The position numbers and the translations under genes are program-made. 64,000 bases of DNA from Blepharisma japonicum (lineage: Eukaryota; Ciliophora; Heterotrichea; Heterotrichida; Blepharismidae). The notes beneath the pieces were generated by a model. The model made no database searches. It was not told where the DNA came from and saw nothing but the letters and a program-made list of their open reading frames with translations. Of the stretch, positions 53,672 to 64,000 are shown piece by piece. The stretch lies in the NCBI GenBank assembly GCA_949751835.1, contig CATKHK010000033.1:62001-126000 (forward strand). The letters run 5' to 3'. How positions within the stretch are numbered: position 1 is the stretch's first letter; each line of letters begins with the position of its first letter.

Positions 53672-55598
53672 ATGGTAACTTTTAATTCAGCCTCCAAAAC
53701 AAAAGAAAAAGAAATCCAAGAAGCAGCTTCTAGAAGAGCAGGCAAAACTTCAAGAAGAACTCAGAATTCAAGAAGAGCTCGAAAGAATCCGAAAAGCTGA
53801 AGAAGAAAAAAAACGGCTGGAAGAAGAAGAGATCAAAAGGCAAGAAGATGAAAAACTTCGTCAGGAAGAAGAAGCCAGACTTTCCCAAGAGCGCGAGCTG
53901 CTTCATCCGTGGCTTGAAAGAGTAACCCGCGAGCTCATAAAAATTAAAGAAATTAATAAAGCTCAAGAAGAATGAAAAAAGTATATCGAATGTGATCCAA
54001 TGCCAGACCCCACTATAGAAAAACAAATGACTGCTTATATCACTCTTCTTTCTGAACAAAAAATCGAAGACTTAGAAGAAGCACTCAATAAGTTCCAGCA
54101 AACAGAAAAAATCGTCAAAAATATTTACTACTCATTAGGAGATGCCTTAGAAGAATACAATTCAGTCAAAAAGATGTGGTGTTATAATTATATTACGACA
54201 TTAAGGTCGCTAGCTAAAAGAAAAATTGATGAAGCCATTTCAGAAATTCTGATGCATGCTGATGAGCATTTATTGAAGCCTCCAGAGCCAGTTTCGTCAA
54301 CCCTTACAGCAACTTCGAAACATATGAAAGGAGCATTGGATCCTGTACAGGTAAAAGAAACTTATATAAAATCGCAGAGGGAAGAGATTAGGGTAGGATT
54401 GTGGCTGAATTATCAAAATACTGGGCATAAGTTTAAACCGATAGACTTTGATGAACTGACTATGTATGCAGATATGCCTAGACAGTATGCTGATGACCCA
54501 TGCGTGATGAGAGCGATGTGGACAAATTCTAACTTAATTTCAACTATGATTGAGACGCCAGAGCTTGTCGTTGGAGGCGTTTATGAAGTGCATATATACA
54601 GATTCCCAGAATTGCCTAAAAATGTAAGAGAGTGGAGACTGAGACCTGTAAAAACCCTAGAAAATATGCTGGTTCAAAGACCATATCCACCAAGCGACTT
54701 GATCTCAGGCATGTCGCTATCAAACATTAATCCATTAAAAATGATGTATCAGCTTCCTAGCAATGTTTATTTACCAGATCCTAATGGCTACAAAGTCTGC
54801 TGGTGGGATTCTACGACATTAAGCTGGAGCAACAATGAAATAGCTGATCTAAATTTTGACGCTGTTTCAAAAACAATTGCATTTAAAATAAAAAAACTTG
54901 CACCTTTGGCCGTTGTGATACCTAGAATTACTGATTACCCTTATTCCTATTTCTATTTAAGAGCTGTTTCTGATGACAAAGTTTTGCTTGACGTCACTGG
55001 AAAAAGGATGCCATTTTCATTTATTATTACACCTGGAAACTTAGAGTTCGTAAACACTCAAAATATCATTGAGCTTAGGTATTTAGAAGGGGTAAAAATG
55101 CCACCTGGAGCTTTATTGTTTGAGCTTTCTACTTGTGGAGTTCATTTAATACCTGAACCCAGAGATTGTGAAGCTTCAGGAATAAAAAATAAAAGCCTTG
55201 ATGCAGAAGAGCTGGCCATTATGGATTTATCGATGAATATAAGGACTTTTGCTTTTAGGAGCTCAAAGTGAAATAAAGATGCAAGTGAAGAGATGGTGCT
55301 GGTCAGGGTAAGGGAAAACTTGGAATATGACAGTTTCTTTGCAGAAGATGAAGAGCATGACTGAAGAACTGTGGCTTGGCATGCTAATAAGTGCCACTTT
55401 GTGAATGCAAGAGAAAATGCTAGTGAAATGAATTTGAATATCCCTCAAGGGCATGAAACGCATTTTATGCTGCAAATTGCGATGAATGGAAATTGCACAG
55501 AGCTAGCTGAAAATAGGATGAATGAACTTAGAAGTGTTGATTTGTCAGATACTGTGAAAAAGACTTTAAGACTACTAAAAATTCTAAGCTTTACTTAA
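53672..55598 (+). CDS. DNAI7: axonemal dynein-associated protein DNAI7 (CASC1/IC97)
   Basis: A 636-residue protein. A 16-nt intron at 53675-53690 directly follows the ATG, so exon 1 encodes only Met; splicing yields MPPKQKKKKSKKQLLEE, like the Lys-rich start of human CASC1. A charged coiled coil (about 8-90) precedes the family hallmark EEWKKYIECDPMPDPTI (human QWKHYIQCDGSPDPSV), then the central region, GGVYEVHIYRFPELPKNV, and the C-terminal domain with TGA Trp codons near its start. IC97 helps assemble and regulate inner dynein arms of cilia, as expected in a ciliate. Confidence 0.9.
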
Positions 55599-55995
55599 GA
55601 TAAAAATGATTAAAAACCCAATTTATTGATAGCAAATCTACTTAATATTTTATTTATACAGATCATCAATACTTCTATCAAATTTATTCTCTAAGGCTGC
55701 TAGAATTATATTGGGATATTTATCGGTCAAATTTGTTTAAAATAATTATATAAGCTAAAAAAATATTTTGAAGCTAGAAAATTTTAATAAAGATTTGAAT
55801 AATTCTTCATGTGATAAGTGATCTAACCTAGCTTATACATGAAATGAAGACACATAAAATGGTATACTCTCATAGGATGTAACCGAGGTATTATTAAATT
55901 GTTTCGGTAATTAATTTATCTATTTTAAATTATGATAACATGAATTAAATCAGATACTAAATTTATTTATTTTAATATTGCATCTTTATAATTAA
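55599..55995. other. AT-rich intergenic region
   Basis: 397 bp with no supported feature. Confidence 0.5.
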
Positions 55996-56607
55996 ATGCA
56001 AAGAAGAAAATATTCAGAAAACATACAAGTTTTTAATCAAATTTTGGAAGAAAAGCGAAGCTTGATCGCATTTCAAAGAAAAATTGAATCCTTGCATTCA
56101 AAGAGAAGAAAAATCAAGATTTTGGTTCAAATTTCAAATGTAAAATATGACGAAAAAAGCGTAGAGGCGAATGAAATTGAATATACTCCTGCTATTGAAA
56201 GGAAGTGTATAAAACCAAATTTTGCATCTTTCTTTGATTTAATGAAGTTCGGCAAGGAACGAAAAGAGCGACTTCTAAGACATAGAAAATCTGAAACACC
56301 AGCGATAAAATCTATTAAAAATGAGAGCTTAAGCGAAATTCCTCCATTTATTGGGAGTAGAAATATTCCAAATAAAGGATATTTCAGCCCTCTAAGATCA
56401 AAGACACCGACTGAAGCTTATAAGCCTTTAATCAGCAGCAGAGTAAGATCAATGCGCTGAGTGCAAAGAAAAAATATGCCTAATAGTGACTTTTCATATT
56501 CTCAATCTCCTGTGCAGGAAAAATCTAGCTCCATATTTGAAGATGGACAATTGGGTTTTTTACATGAAAATAGGAGTGGTAAAGCTTGTAAGATTTTTAA
56601 TCTATAA
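55996..56607 (+). CDS. hypothetical basic protein
   Basis: A 203-residue protein read through one TGA Trp (RSMRWVQRKN). The N-terminal 45 residues form a charged helix (FNQILEEKRSLIAFQRKIES), the remainder is disordered and basic with Ser/Thr-Pro sites (SETPAI, YFSPLRSKTP). No family is recognised. Its composition resembles cytoskeleton-associated proteins. Confidence 0.6.
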
Positions 56608-56871
56608 TAAATTCAAATTTAGCTAATTATTTTTAAGTTAGATCAAGGAGAGAATATTACTTTTTGTTGTGGCTTTAAAGAGGCCAGGCATAGCGTGAAA
56701 TGCTCCTGTTAATATCTAAGTAGTTCAAATTCAAATAAATGTATATATATTTTACTTAAACTAATAATTTCACTAGATTAATATAAGAATCCTCTCTCAA
56801 TAAGGCGCAGGTAATACTGGCAAAAGGAATTTCTAAATAAATTTAAGATTATCAAATATTACAAAACGGAT

Positions 56872-59800
56872 ATGAAGCTAATTCTTTTCTTAATTCCTTT
56901 CGCATTTGCTGCAGATTATGTCATAACTACTGCGATAGGAGCCACCGAAGTAAATTGTACATACCCTCTATGCTCTCTATGCAATTCTGCAACGGCTTAT
57001 CAAATAGATGACCTCAGCTCTTTCCAAATCCCAGACTATTTAGCTTCCACATCTGAGCTTTTACAAGAAATGATTGAAGAGCTTTCCATCTATTTAAACG
57101 CCTCAACCTACTTAGTTTCAGTAGGAGAAACTGGGCTCTGTGTAGAAGCTAATGATATTGAAGACGGGGCAAATTTAGATGACATGTACCCAGACCTCAT
57201 AGATGTGGAATATAAAGAAATTATTCTTATTGAAATTTTTGAGACAGAAGTAAAAATTGGGAAAGCTATTGGCAGGGCTGAAAGAGGTGCAGGTAATGGG
57301 TATGGGTGGACTGATCTGCAAGTACAGTTTTCAGCTTATGATAATGCAGTTATCAGCAGCTCTGTAACTTTTGAGCTTGAAGAAATTTGGCATATTTTGG
57401 ACTCAGGAAGCCAAGAAACCCAATATTTAGGACTTTCTTATCTTGGAGCCAGCATGGAGTATGAAAATGAATTCAGAATTTTCACAGATTATGACAGAGT
57501 AGAAAACCAAGATTTTAATGTTACCATATTCAATGAAGTTGTATTGCTGGGTGATTTCGCTGATGCTTTAGACTATGATTTAAAGTGCTCTAAAGTTGAA
57601 AGTCCAAGAGGCTTGGATTATGTATCTTTATTGCTGCCAAATTATGCATTAATGGTATTTACGACAAATTTCACAGAAAGTTTTGTACAAGTTTTATCTG
57701 TAATTGAAGCTGATTCCCCTGATTTTAGCATTGCTCAAGGAATATTAATAGAAAACCCAATAGCTTATTTGAATATTTATCACAATACCTCATACTGTCA
57801 GCTTGATATCAAAGGTGAATGAAATGCTCCAGATACTCCGCAGTTTACAATAGATGTAATAAGCAGTATAAATGAACCTTATTATGCCTTGGCCCATATA
57901 ACTGATCCTATTGCAGAAATTTCTTTTACTCAGCTTGAAAATTTATTTAGTCAGCTATCAGCAGATTTTTCTTCAATTTTTCCTATTTATCAAACACAAA
58001 CCGAAATGATAAATAGACTTTATGAAATTAAATGCATCAATACCAAGCTTGAGCTAGACTTCTCCCCAGAGACTTATGTAACTTTAGATTGTGATGGAAA
58101 AATCGTCCAGGAATATGACTCTAAAATAAATGGCTACTTTGGAAGATTCAATACAACAGTTGAAGATTCATTTAGTTTTAATAACATTTTGCAAGAGTCT
58201 CTTGGGTACTTATTAGGTGAGGGTTTTCCTGATTACTCTAGTATTACAAATATGAACTTTAATTCCAGTACTTCTGATGTGAATTTGGAGGAGTCTTATT
58301 TGTCAGTTCCTTATGTGTTTCCAGCAGGAATTCATTTTGCTTATGATATAAACCAACTTAGTAATTGTACCTCTGACACTAAATGTGAAAATATCGTTGT
58401 TTATAACTTAACAGACCCAATTAATATGATAGGAGAATATTTCCCTAACGATTTCTTCATGTCTGGAGGTATGGATGTGGTGTATGTGGGACAAGAAGTA
58501 TATCTTTACGACACTTTAATGGTGAAATATTTTGAGCCACTGGCTCCAGTCTATATTTCAGGACTCCTTGACATCCTTTTAGATTCAGACTCCTTCAGCA
58601 CTTTTACTGCAAATGTCACTTTAGATGAAGATGGCTCAGACATTTATTATCTAGCTGGCCGCCTTCAAGAAGAATGGGCCACTGTATTTGGCGTCCCTGG
58701 GCTGTTAATTTCTTCATTAGAGCTCAATTATGAAGTCGAAAATAAAAAAATTTTAACTGAATATAACCCAGGGCAAGCATCATTTTCATGCGGAGAAAAT
58801 AAATACTGCTGGAACGGAGAAGCTTATGTAGAAATTGATCATAATAATTATAATTATAACCAGTTGGATTTGGTTATGCAAGCTACTGATGCTGACACAT
58901 TCTTTAGAAGTGTTGCAGGGATACAGGCAACAAATTTGGCAAAGTCTTTTGATTTTACTGGTGGGGCAAATATTGATATACAGCTACTAGAATCGGTGAA
59001 CACAGAGCAAGGGGTTATAATTGAAGGGCAGGCTGAATTTTTGGGACTCCCATGCAATTTTTATATAAAAACAGAAATTAATTCAAGCTCATTTATTGCT
59101 GATGTAGATATAGTACCATTTATTATGGGGTATGGGAACATTTTTGTGATGAATGTCACTGGGGAGGATTTGAGCATAGATCTAGACATAAGTGAAAATT
59201 CCACGTATGGAACTATGGAGGTTAATGCGAGCTTATGATCAATAACAGGCAAAACTGATCTTGAAATGGACGACACTTTAATTTCATTCAAACTCACTGG
59301 ATATCCATTTAAAGGAAATTACCAAATTAATTTAACAGTAGAAACAGAACCCTCAGATGATATAACAAAAAGCACCGCTTTTGTATATGGAGATCTATCT
59401 TCAGACGATATTGAAAAACTGAACTCTGATATGACAAAACTCCTAGAAGAATGAATTGAGCAAGGAACAACTGCCCTTCAAATGTGTGAAAACAACTTAG
59501 ACGACCAAGAAACAGTTGTTTCCCAATCAGAGTCCAAACAATGTACAGAGCCATGCCCAACTGAAGAAATTTGCACATCTCCAGTGACGTCTTCATGTGT
59601 AGATTATTCGTACGGTATGGACTGCATCCAAAACTCGACTGCTTGTGACTCAGTCTCAGTTTTATGCTATTCATACACAGTTTATTGTCTAGAAGAAACC
59701 ACTTATTGTGTCAGCTACGAAAAAAATATGCCAAATGTATGTAAAGAATATAAAACTGAATGTGTGAGCACAGTCGACACTTGTAACGAATGGCATCTAG

Positions 59801-60321
59801 ACTGTGTAGGAGAGCAGACAGGAAATTGTGAAGTCATTGATTTCATATCAACTGGAGAATGTGCTGAGACTGCTTTTAGATGTGAAATGAAAGAAGTTCC
59901 TGAAATGCAGTGTGAGTCCAGCTGTGAATATGAAAAATTAGTACTGGAAGATGAATATAAGCGATTAGAGTATTATCAGAATATTAGTATAGAAACAGAA
60001 AGTGAGCTTGGAGGGTTTAGAAATCTAAGCGATTTTGAGAATCTGATTGATATTAAAAGAGGAAACTTTGAGCTTGAACTTTATGAATCCGGAATAGGAC
60101 CTGGAGACATAGAGTTTACTTTTGATTTATCAGTTCCTGATATATCTACTAATACAATGGCTGATATAAGTATCACAGTCACATGGAACTTCTTTAACTC
60201 TGACGAAAACCTCGATTCTTTAATGTACGAAGTCAAAAAAGCAATTATTGATATGAGCAACAGCACCCTCACCTATGATTTATTAGAAAAATCTCCTTTA
60301 GAAGTTTATTTAGAGCATTAA
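56872..60321 (+). CDS. large secreted glycoprotein with C-terminal Cys-rich region
   Basis: A 1149-residue protein in one frame with TGA Trp codons and no introns. A signal peptide (MKLILFLIPFAFAA) and many Asn-x-Ser/Thr sites indicate secretion. Residues about 20-850 are acidic and beta-rich with few cysteines. Residues about 870-1025 hold some 30 cysteines in short intervals (CTEPCPTEEIC, CDSVSVLCYSYTVYC, CESSC). The last 120 residues have alternating strands again. There is no membrane helix or GPI signal at the end, so it is likely released or stored in granules. No family is recognised. The stop is only 6 bp from that of the convergent next gene. Confidence 0.75.
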
Positions 60322-60327
60322 TCATAA

Positions 60328-61476
60328 TTAACCCAATTTCATTAAATTTTGTTTGATAAGGCTGATTTGCTCTTGGCTCCATTCTAATCTCCCATCTAGA
60401 TGCAACACTAATTCTTCATCTGTAAGCAGAATTAAATTATTCACACTTGCTGGCTGCGTTAAGTCAAACCTTACTGCTTCAATTGACTTCTTAGAATTGC
60501 TATAGGCTGACCTCAAATTCCATAAAGTTCTTACAACTTGCTCTATTTCTTCAATATCCATCTCTAATTCTGCCTTAAAATGATTTTTTTCTAATTGCTC
60601 TAGATGGCGGACAAGTCGTAAAAATGAGGTTTTTCGGTAGTTGTCTCTAATAAATGGCTCAAAACTAACTCCTCCAAGCTTTGATAAGACATAAGAGGCT
60701 ACAGAATTTCCAGTGATAGAAGTTAATGTTCCAATTGCAGGAATAGGCATTTGTTTTATTGGATTTTGTGGATCTAAAAGTAAGTATCTAGGTGTTTCTG
60801 CTAGATAAACTACTTGGACACCTTCAGATATACCACGCTTTTTGAGAGTTTTACGGAGCTTGCGGACTGTGTCACAGTTTTTGGTGTTAGAGATATCTGC
60901 GACTTCAAGACGAGTAGGATCAATTTTTCCAGCAGCTGAAGCTGTAGTAAGAATATTTATGTGATTTTGTAAACAATATTGTATTAAATCTGCTTTACAG
61001 CTGACATTCCCTATGCAGTCAACTACATAATCAGGATTTCCAGCAAGTAGACTACTAGCGTTTTCTAATGAGAAATAAGCCTTTTGAATTTCAATTTCAC
61101 ATTGTGGGATGATTTTTCCTATATGGGCTTTCAGCACATCAGTTTTATGTTTTCCAATATCCCTTGTTTTCGCTACTCCATGACCATTTAAGGCTCCAGC
61201 TGTAAGCACGCTGTTATCAATGATTCTCATTTTTTTAACTCCAGAGCGTGCCAAAGTTATCACACAGTGGCTTCCAATACCTCCTAATCCTAAGACTACC
61301 ACAAAACTTGACTGGATTTTCTCTTGGCCTTCTTTGAAAAATTGGTGATTTCTTACTAGCTGGTCTTTTAATGGGAAACTTTTCTGCTTTTTCTTCTTCA
61401 TCAATAGCAATTTTACGACATAGGAACCCATGCCTATTCCTATGAGGAACATTATGATCTCTTTCAATAGTCCCAT
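60328..61476 (-). CDS. TcdA/TCD-type E1-like enzyme (tRNA t6A dehydratase family)
   Basis: A 382-residue intact protein. An N-terminal helix (about 6-25) with a Lys-rich stop-transfer follows the plan of yeast Tcd1/Tcd2, which sit in the mitochondrial outer membrane. The E1-like domain has VVLGLGGIGSHCVITLARSG (nucleotide loop), RIIDNSVLTAGALNGHGVA and ASAAGKIDPTRLEVADI. The family uses ATP to convert t6A37 in tRNA to cyclic t6A. The family Asp before the LN.H motif is present. Compared with yeast the C-terminal part is a little shorter. Confidence 0.85.
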   Translation of the reverse strand: MGLLKEIIMFLIGIGMGSYVVKLLLMKKKKQKSFPLKDQLVRNHQFFKEGQEKIQSSFVVVLGLGGIGSHCVITLARSGVKKMRIIDNSVLTAGALNGHGVAKTRDIGKHKTDVLKAHIGKIIPQCEIEIQKAYFSLENASSLLAGNPDYVVDCIGNVSCKADLIQYCLQNHINILTTASAAGKIDPTRLEVADISNTKNCDTVRKLRKTLKKRGISEGVQVVYLAETPRYLLLDPQNPIKQMPIPAIGTLTSITGNSVASYVLSKLGGVSFEPFIRDNYRKTSFLRLVRHLEQLEKNHFKAELEMDIEEIEQVVRTLWNLRSAYSNSKKSIEAVRFDLTQPASVNNLILLTDEELVLHLDGRLEWSQEQISLIKQNLMKLG

Positions 61477-61527
61477 AATTATATAAAAAATTAATTATAA
61501 TTAAATTAAGCAACCCTGTTATGTTAT

Positions 61528-62526
61528 TTATTCGTAAAGAAATACTGGAGTTTTGCTTGCCTTTTCAAGGTTCCATCCGAAGAGTAAGTCAATTGAATTT
61601 CCTAAACTCTTTCCACAGAGGTAAAGGTTGCTTGAGCAATTAAGAACGTTCTCAATGTCAGCGTCAATAGTAGCAAGAGAGTTGTAATAGTTAGCATATA
61701 AAGTTTTAAGTCCTGCTTCACTAACAAAGCTCTTCTTAATTGTGGCAAACAAAGTCTCGAATGGGCATTGGCTTGAAATAAGTTGGAGCTGAGGCTCAAT
61801 TTCTTTGTATTCTGCAATTAAGGTATCAATGGCTGCAATATCCCAGGTCAAAATTTTTTCAATTGTAGCATACCCATTGGTGAATATCTGAGCGAATTTG
61901 GTGATGTCATTATAACAGGCGCCTGGAGTTGAGACTTGACCTTCAAAACCATCAAGTAAACCTTTTCCGAATTGAGTGAATTCTTTGATGACGCTTGATT
62001 CACTTGATAGTAAAGCTTTTCCAGTGTATGGTGGCACCATGTACCTCAAAGCAGTTCCGAAGTTCTTGCCTGCTTTTTGGAAGTTGAAGCCAAGGAGGTC
62101 TAGTGTGGAGGCAGCAAGATATGATTCAATGACATTTCTTTGCATTAAGATGTTCCCTACCACATACCAACTTCCTTTGCTCTTTAAATCAGCATTCAAG
62201 TTTGTGATAATTTGGTTCATTCCACAGCCTGAGGCCATTTTTTCGAGGTCTTTTCCGAAAGTTTTGATGTTGCTGTAAGCGTCGAATGGGTGGAATTTAA
62301 GGACGCTGGCAATGATGCTGACCATATCGGAGTCAAGCTTTCCTTGTGAGCCTTGATCTAAGCAGGTTGCTGGAAGAGTGTAAGTTGTGCCGGTATAACT
62401 GCTCATGAAAGCTCCCATGAAGGTCTTAAAGTCATCGTAGTTTCCTTGGAAGAGTGATGGTGGGACGGAGGATTCAGCGCTGGAGAGAGCCACGAAAGCT
62501 ACGAAAAGGAATAAAATTTTTGACAT
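61528..62526 (-). CDS. secreted hypothetical protein, probably abundant
   Basis: 332 residues from the ATG at 62526, chosen because MSKILFLFVAFVALSSAES is a good signal peptide; an in-frame ATG ten codons upstream would bury it. The mature protein is helical with six or seven cysteines (CLDQ, ASGCGMN, GACYND, SQCPFE, NCSSNLYLCGK) and no membrane helix. All Trp are TGG and codons are GC-richer than in neighbours, suggesting high expression. No family is recognised; a granule or surface coat protein is possible. Confidence 0.75.
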   Translation of the reverse strand: MSKILFLFVAFVALSSAESSVPPSLFQGNYDDFKTFMGAFMSSYTGTTYTLPATCLDQGSQGKLDSDMVSIIASVLKFHPFDAYSNIKTFGKDLEKMASGCGMNQIITNLNADLKSKGSWYVVGNILMQRNVIESYLAASTLDLLGFNFQKAGKNFGTALRYMVPPYTGKALLSSESSVIKEFTQFGKGLLDGFEGQVSTPGACYNDITKFAQIFTNGYATIEKILTWDIAAIDTLIAEYKEIEPQLQLISSQCPFETLFATIKKSFVSEAGLKTLYANYYNSLATIDADIENVLNCSSNLYLCGKSLGNSIDLLFGWNLEKASKTPVFLYE

Positions 62527-63039
62527 TTTATTATTATCACATCCCATTTTTGTCATCAGAATATGTTCAACAGGTTTGAATAGAATTATAAAATTATGCT
62601 ATTTATTTTAAGAGAAGATAATTGGGAGAAGTTAGATGTAAGAATAAGATTAAATATGCAGAAGAGGGTCATGGAGAGAGACGTAAAGGGCATAATTTGT
62701 AACGTTGAGAGAAGGAAACTTCAGTGATAATTCAATTTTTTATAGTTTAGCTTTAAAGTAAAGAAAATGCATGAAAATTATGAGCTGCTTAAAGTAACGC
62801 TTAAATAATTGGTTTTTTAATATAAATTTTTCAGATGATAAAGATTTTTGTGATTATCTGGATTGAACCGTTAAATGAAAGAAAATAAACAAAAGTTAAA
62901 AAAAGTTATTCTAATGCAGTTTTGTTTTAGAAAATAACTCCAGGTTTATTAGGAGGAAGCTGTGAAAAAAGCCTCAAAAAATAGCTAAAAGTAATTTTTA
63001 AATAATTTCCATCTTAAAATACTAGGCGGTGCATAAACT
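62527..63039. other. AT-rich divergent promoter region
   Basis: 513 bp between divergent genes, no supported feature. Confidence 0.5.
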
Positions 63040-63741
63040 ATGGACAATCAAACCGCCTATAAGCTAGCAACCCCTGAAAGATGCAAAAAGCTTATGAATC
63101 TATCACGTCAAGTGCTAGAAAAAGTAAAAACCAGCGGAGCTACCTCAGGCAACCAAATAGCAAAAGAAATCCTCAACGATTTATCTGAGAATTCTTACGG
63201 GGCCGAGTTCAAAAATATCCAGCGGCGGGTCTACGATGCACTTAACGTGCTTCATGCCCTAAACATTATATCAAAATTCCGAAATGAAATCTGCTACCAA
63301 GGCTTCTCAAACGACAAAGAAGAAAAGATCATTCGTGGAACTTTAGATGCCAAAAAAGCTGTCATTGAAGAAAAAAGAAAAGCTTTGAACGAAAATTTAA
63401 TGCACTATACAGCTTTGAGAAAGCTTTTGAATAGAAATATGACCCAAGAAATTAAGCCAAATGTTCTGCTCCCTTGTGTTGTCGTTAAGGGAAGAGAAAT
63501 AAAAATTGATATCCAAGAAAATAATGTCATAATAGTGTCAGAAAACCCAATGGCAATATACAATGATGCTCACCTGATGGCAAATATGAAGTTTCATCAT
63601 ATTAATAACGAGGAGCTAGCAGAGAATTTCCCAAAAGAACTAATCGATACAATAAACAGTCAGGACAAAGAAAATGTGAAGGAAAAAGATTATAGAGAAC
63701 TCTGTATTGAATTGTTTACGAAAGGTCAATGTAATAATTAA
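63040..63741 (+). CDS. TFDP: DP (E2F dimerisation partner) transcription factor
   Basis: A 233-residue protein. The winged-helix DNA-binding domain (about 15-85) has the DP signature [20 protein letters not shown] (animal [20 protein letters not shown]). The coiled coil and marked-box dimer domain (about 95-190) include [19 protein letters not shown]. It should pair with an E2F protein to control S-phase genes. Shorter than animal DP1 (410) because both termini are trimmed, as in other protists. Confidence 0.92.
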   Translation: [233 protein letters not shown]

Positions 63742-63839
63742 AGATTTAATACGTTTAATAGAAACTCGATTGTCTAATTAATTAATAATGAGTGGTTGAA
63801 CTTAATAGAATATCTGAATTTCTTATTACTATTAAAGAA

Positions 63840-64000
63840 TTAATTAAGAATATCTCGCTCAATCTGCTTATTTTGAGCGATAAGAAACTCTAATTCTTTT
63901 ATGCTTGAGCTCGTAAATGTTTTCAAAACAATTTCATACATATGCTGCTTTCCTTCTTTAAATTTAGGAATAACACTGTTCAATAAAGTTCCAGTCACAA
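63840..64000 (-). CDS. C-terminal end of a gene cut by the window edge
   Basis: The last 52 codons of a minus-strand gene, ending in TAA at 63840-63842. The tail reads helical (KFKEGKQHMYEIVL, IKELEFLIAQNKQIERD). The rest lies beyond the window; no family can be given. Confidence 0.6.
   Translation of the reverse strand, partial: VTGTLLNSVIPKFKEGKQHMYEIVLKTFTSSSIKELEFLIAQNKQIERDILN

Noticed and set aside
1-64000. Standard genetic code with many short genes
   Set aside because: TGA repeatedly interrupts conserved domains exactly at tryptophan positions, and joined frames restore full-length families.

Overview
This window is gene-dense, AT-rich nuclear DNA of a ciliate, most likely the somatic (macronuclear) genome of a heterotrich of the Blepharisma type. 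Two features read directly from the sequence support this. First, in-frame TGA falls where conserved families need tryptophan: the aspartic protease DTGSSWLWV motif, the kinase ADIWSFGC motif and the methyltransferase LAPWQ motif. TAA and TAG still end genes. Second, genes are interrupted by introns of only 15 or 16 nt (GT...AG). The standard code with 15-nt introns would suggest Stentor; TGA=Trp with 15-nt introns fits Blepharisma. All gene models here use TGA=Trp, so most span several shorter standard-code frames.

Layout. 0-8 kb: membrane-anchored aspartic protease, two tandem O-methyltransferase-like genes, a GPCR-PIP kinase fusion, a BORCS5-like protein, an RRM protein and ribosomal protein uL6. 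8.7-9.8 kb: an acylated MAPKKK-like kinase. 10.5-15.3 kb: a cluster of secreted fucose-lectin-like genes (two intact, two decayed), one with a huge acidic Pro-rich minisatellite stalk, set among other decayed coding remnants. 15.9-17.8 kb: GPC1-type acyltransferase and a C2H2 zinc-finger protein. 19.2-31.8 kb: an unknown beta-rich protein, a FAIM-like protein with DPF repeats, UFD1, a Kelch-like protein, a membrane protein, several disordered or coiled-coil proteins, uL29, TFIIB and uS9. 32-39.6 kb: an unknown gene, histone H2A, a SWEET transporter, two tandem Amt-family genes and a duplicated four-helix (claudin-like) membrane protein. 40.2-46.4 kb: a 2058-residue surface protein. 46.7-56.6 kb: an STK32-like kinase, PIG-C, unknown proteins, a small Cys-rich secreted protein, a small mitochondrial-type membrane protein and the axonemal dynein factor DNAI7. 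56.9-64 kb: a 1149-residue secreted protein, a TcdA-like E1 enzyme, a secreted protein, an E2F partner (DP) and the tail of one more gene.

The genes are mostly unrelated housekeeping, ciliary, signalling and surface functions, as expected for a ciliate chromosome; there are no operons. The most notable points are: both Amt paralogs carry Phe at the two pore positions that are His in characterised Amt proteins; the lectin cluster with its decay products; the micro-introns, every one of which either introduces an in-frame stop or shifts the frame if retained and carries an A six bases from its 3' end; and a start codon that forms an exon by itself in DNAI7. No tRNA, rRNA, CRISPR array or transposon was recognised.
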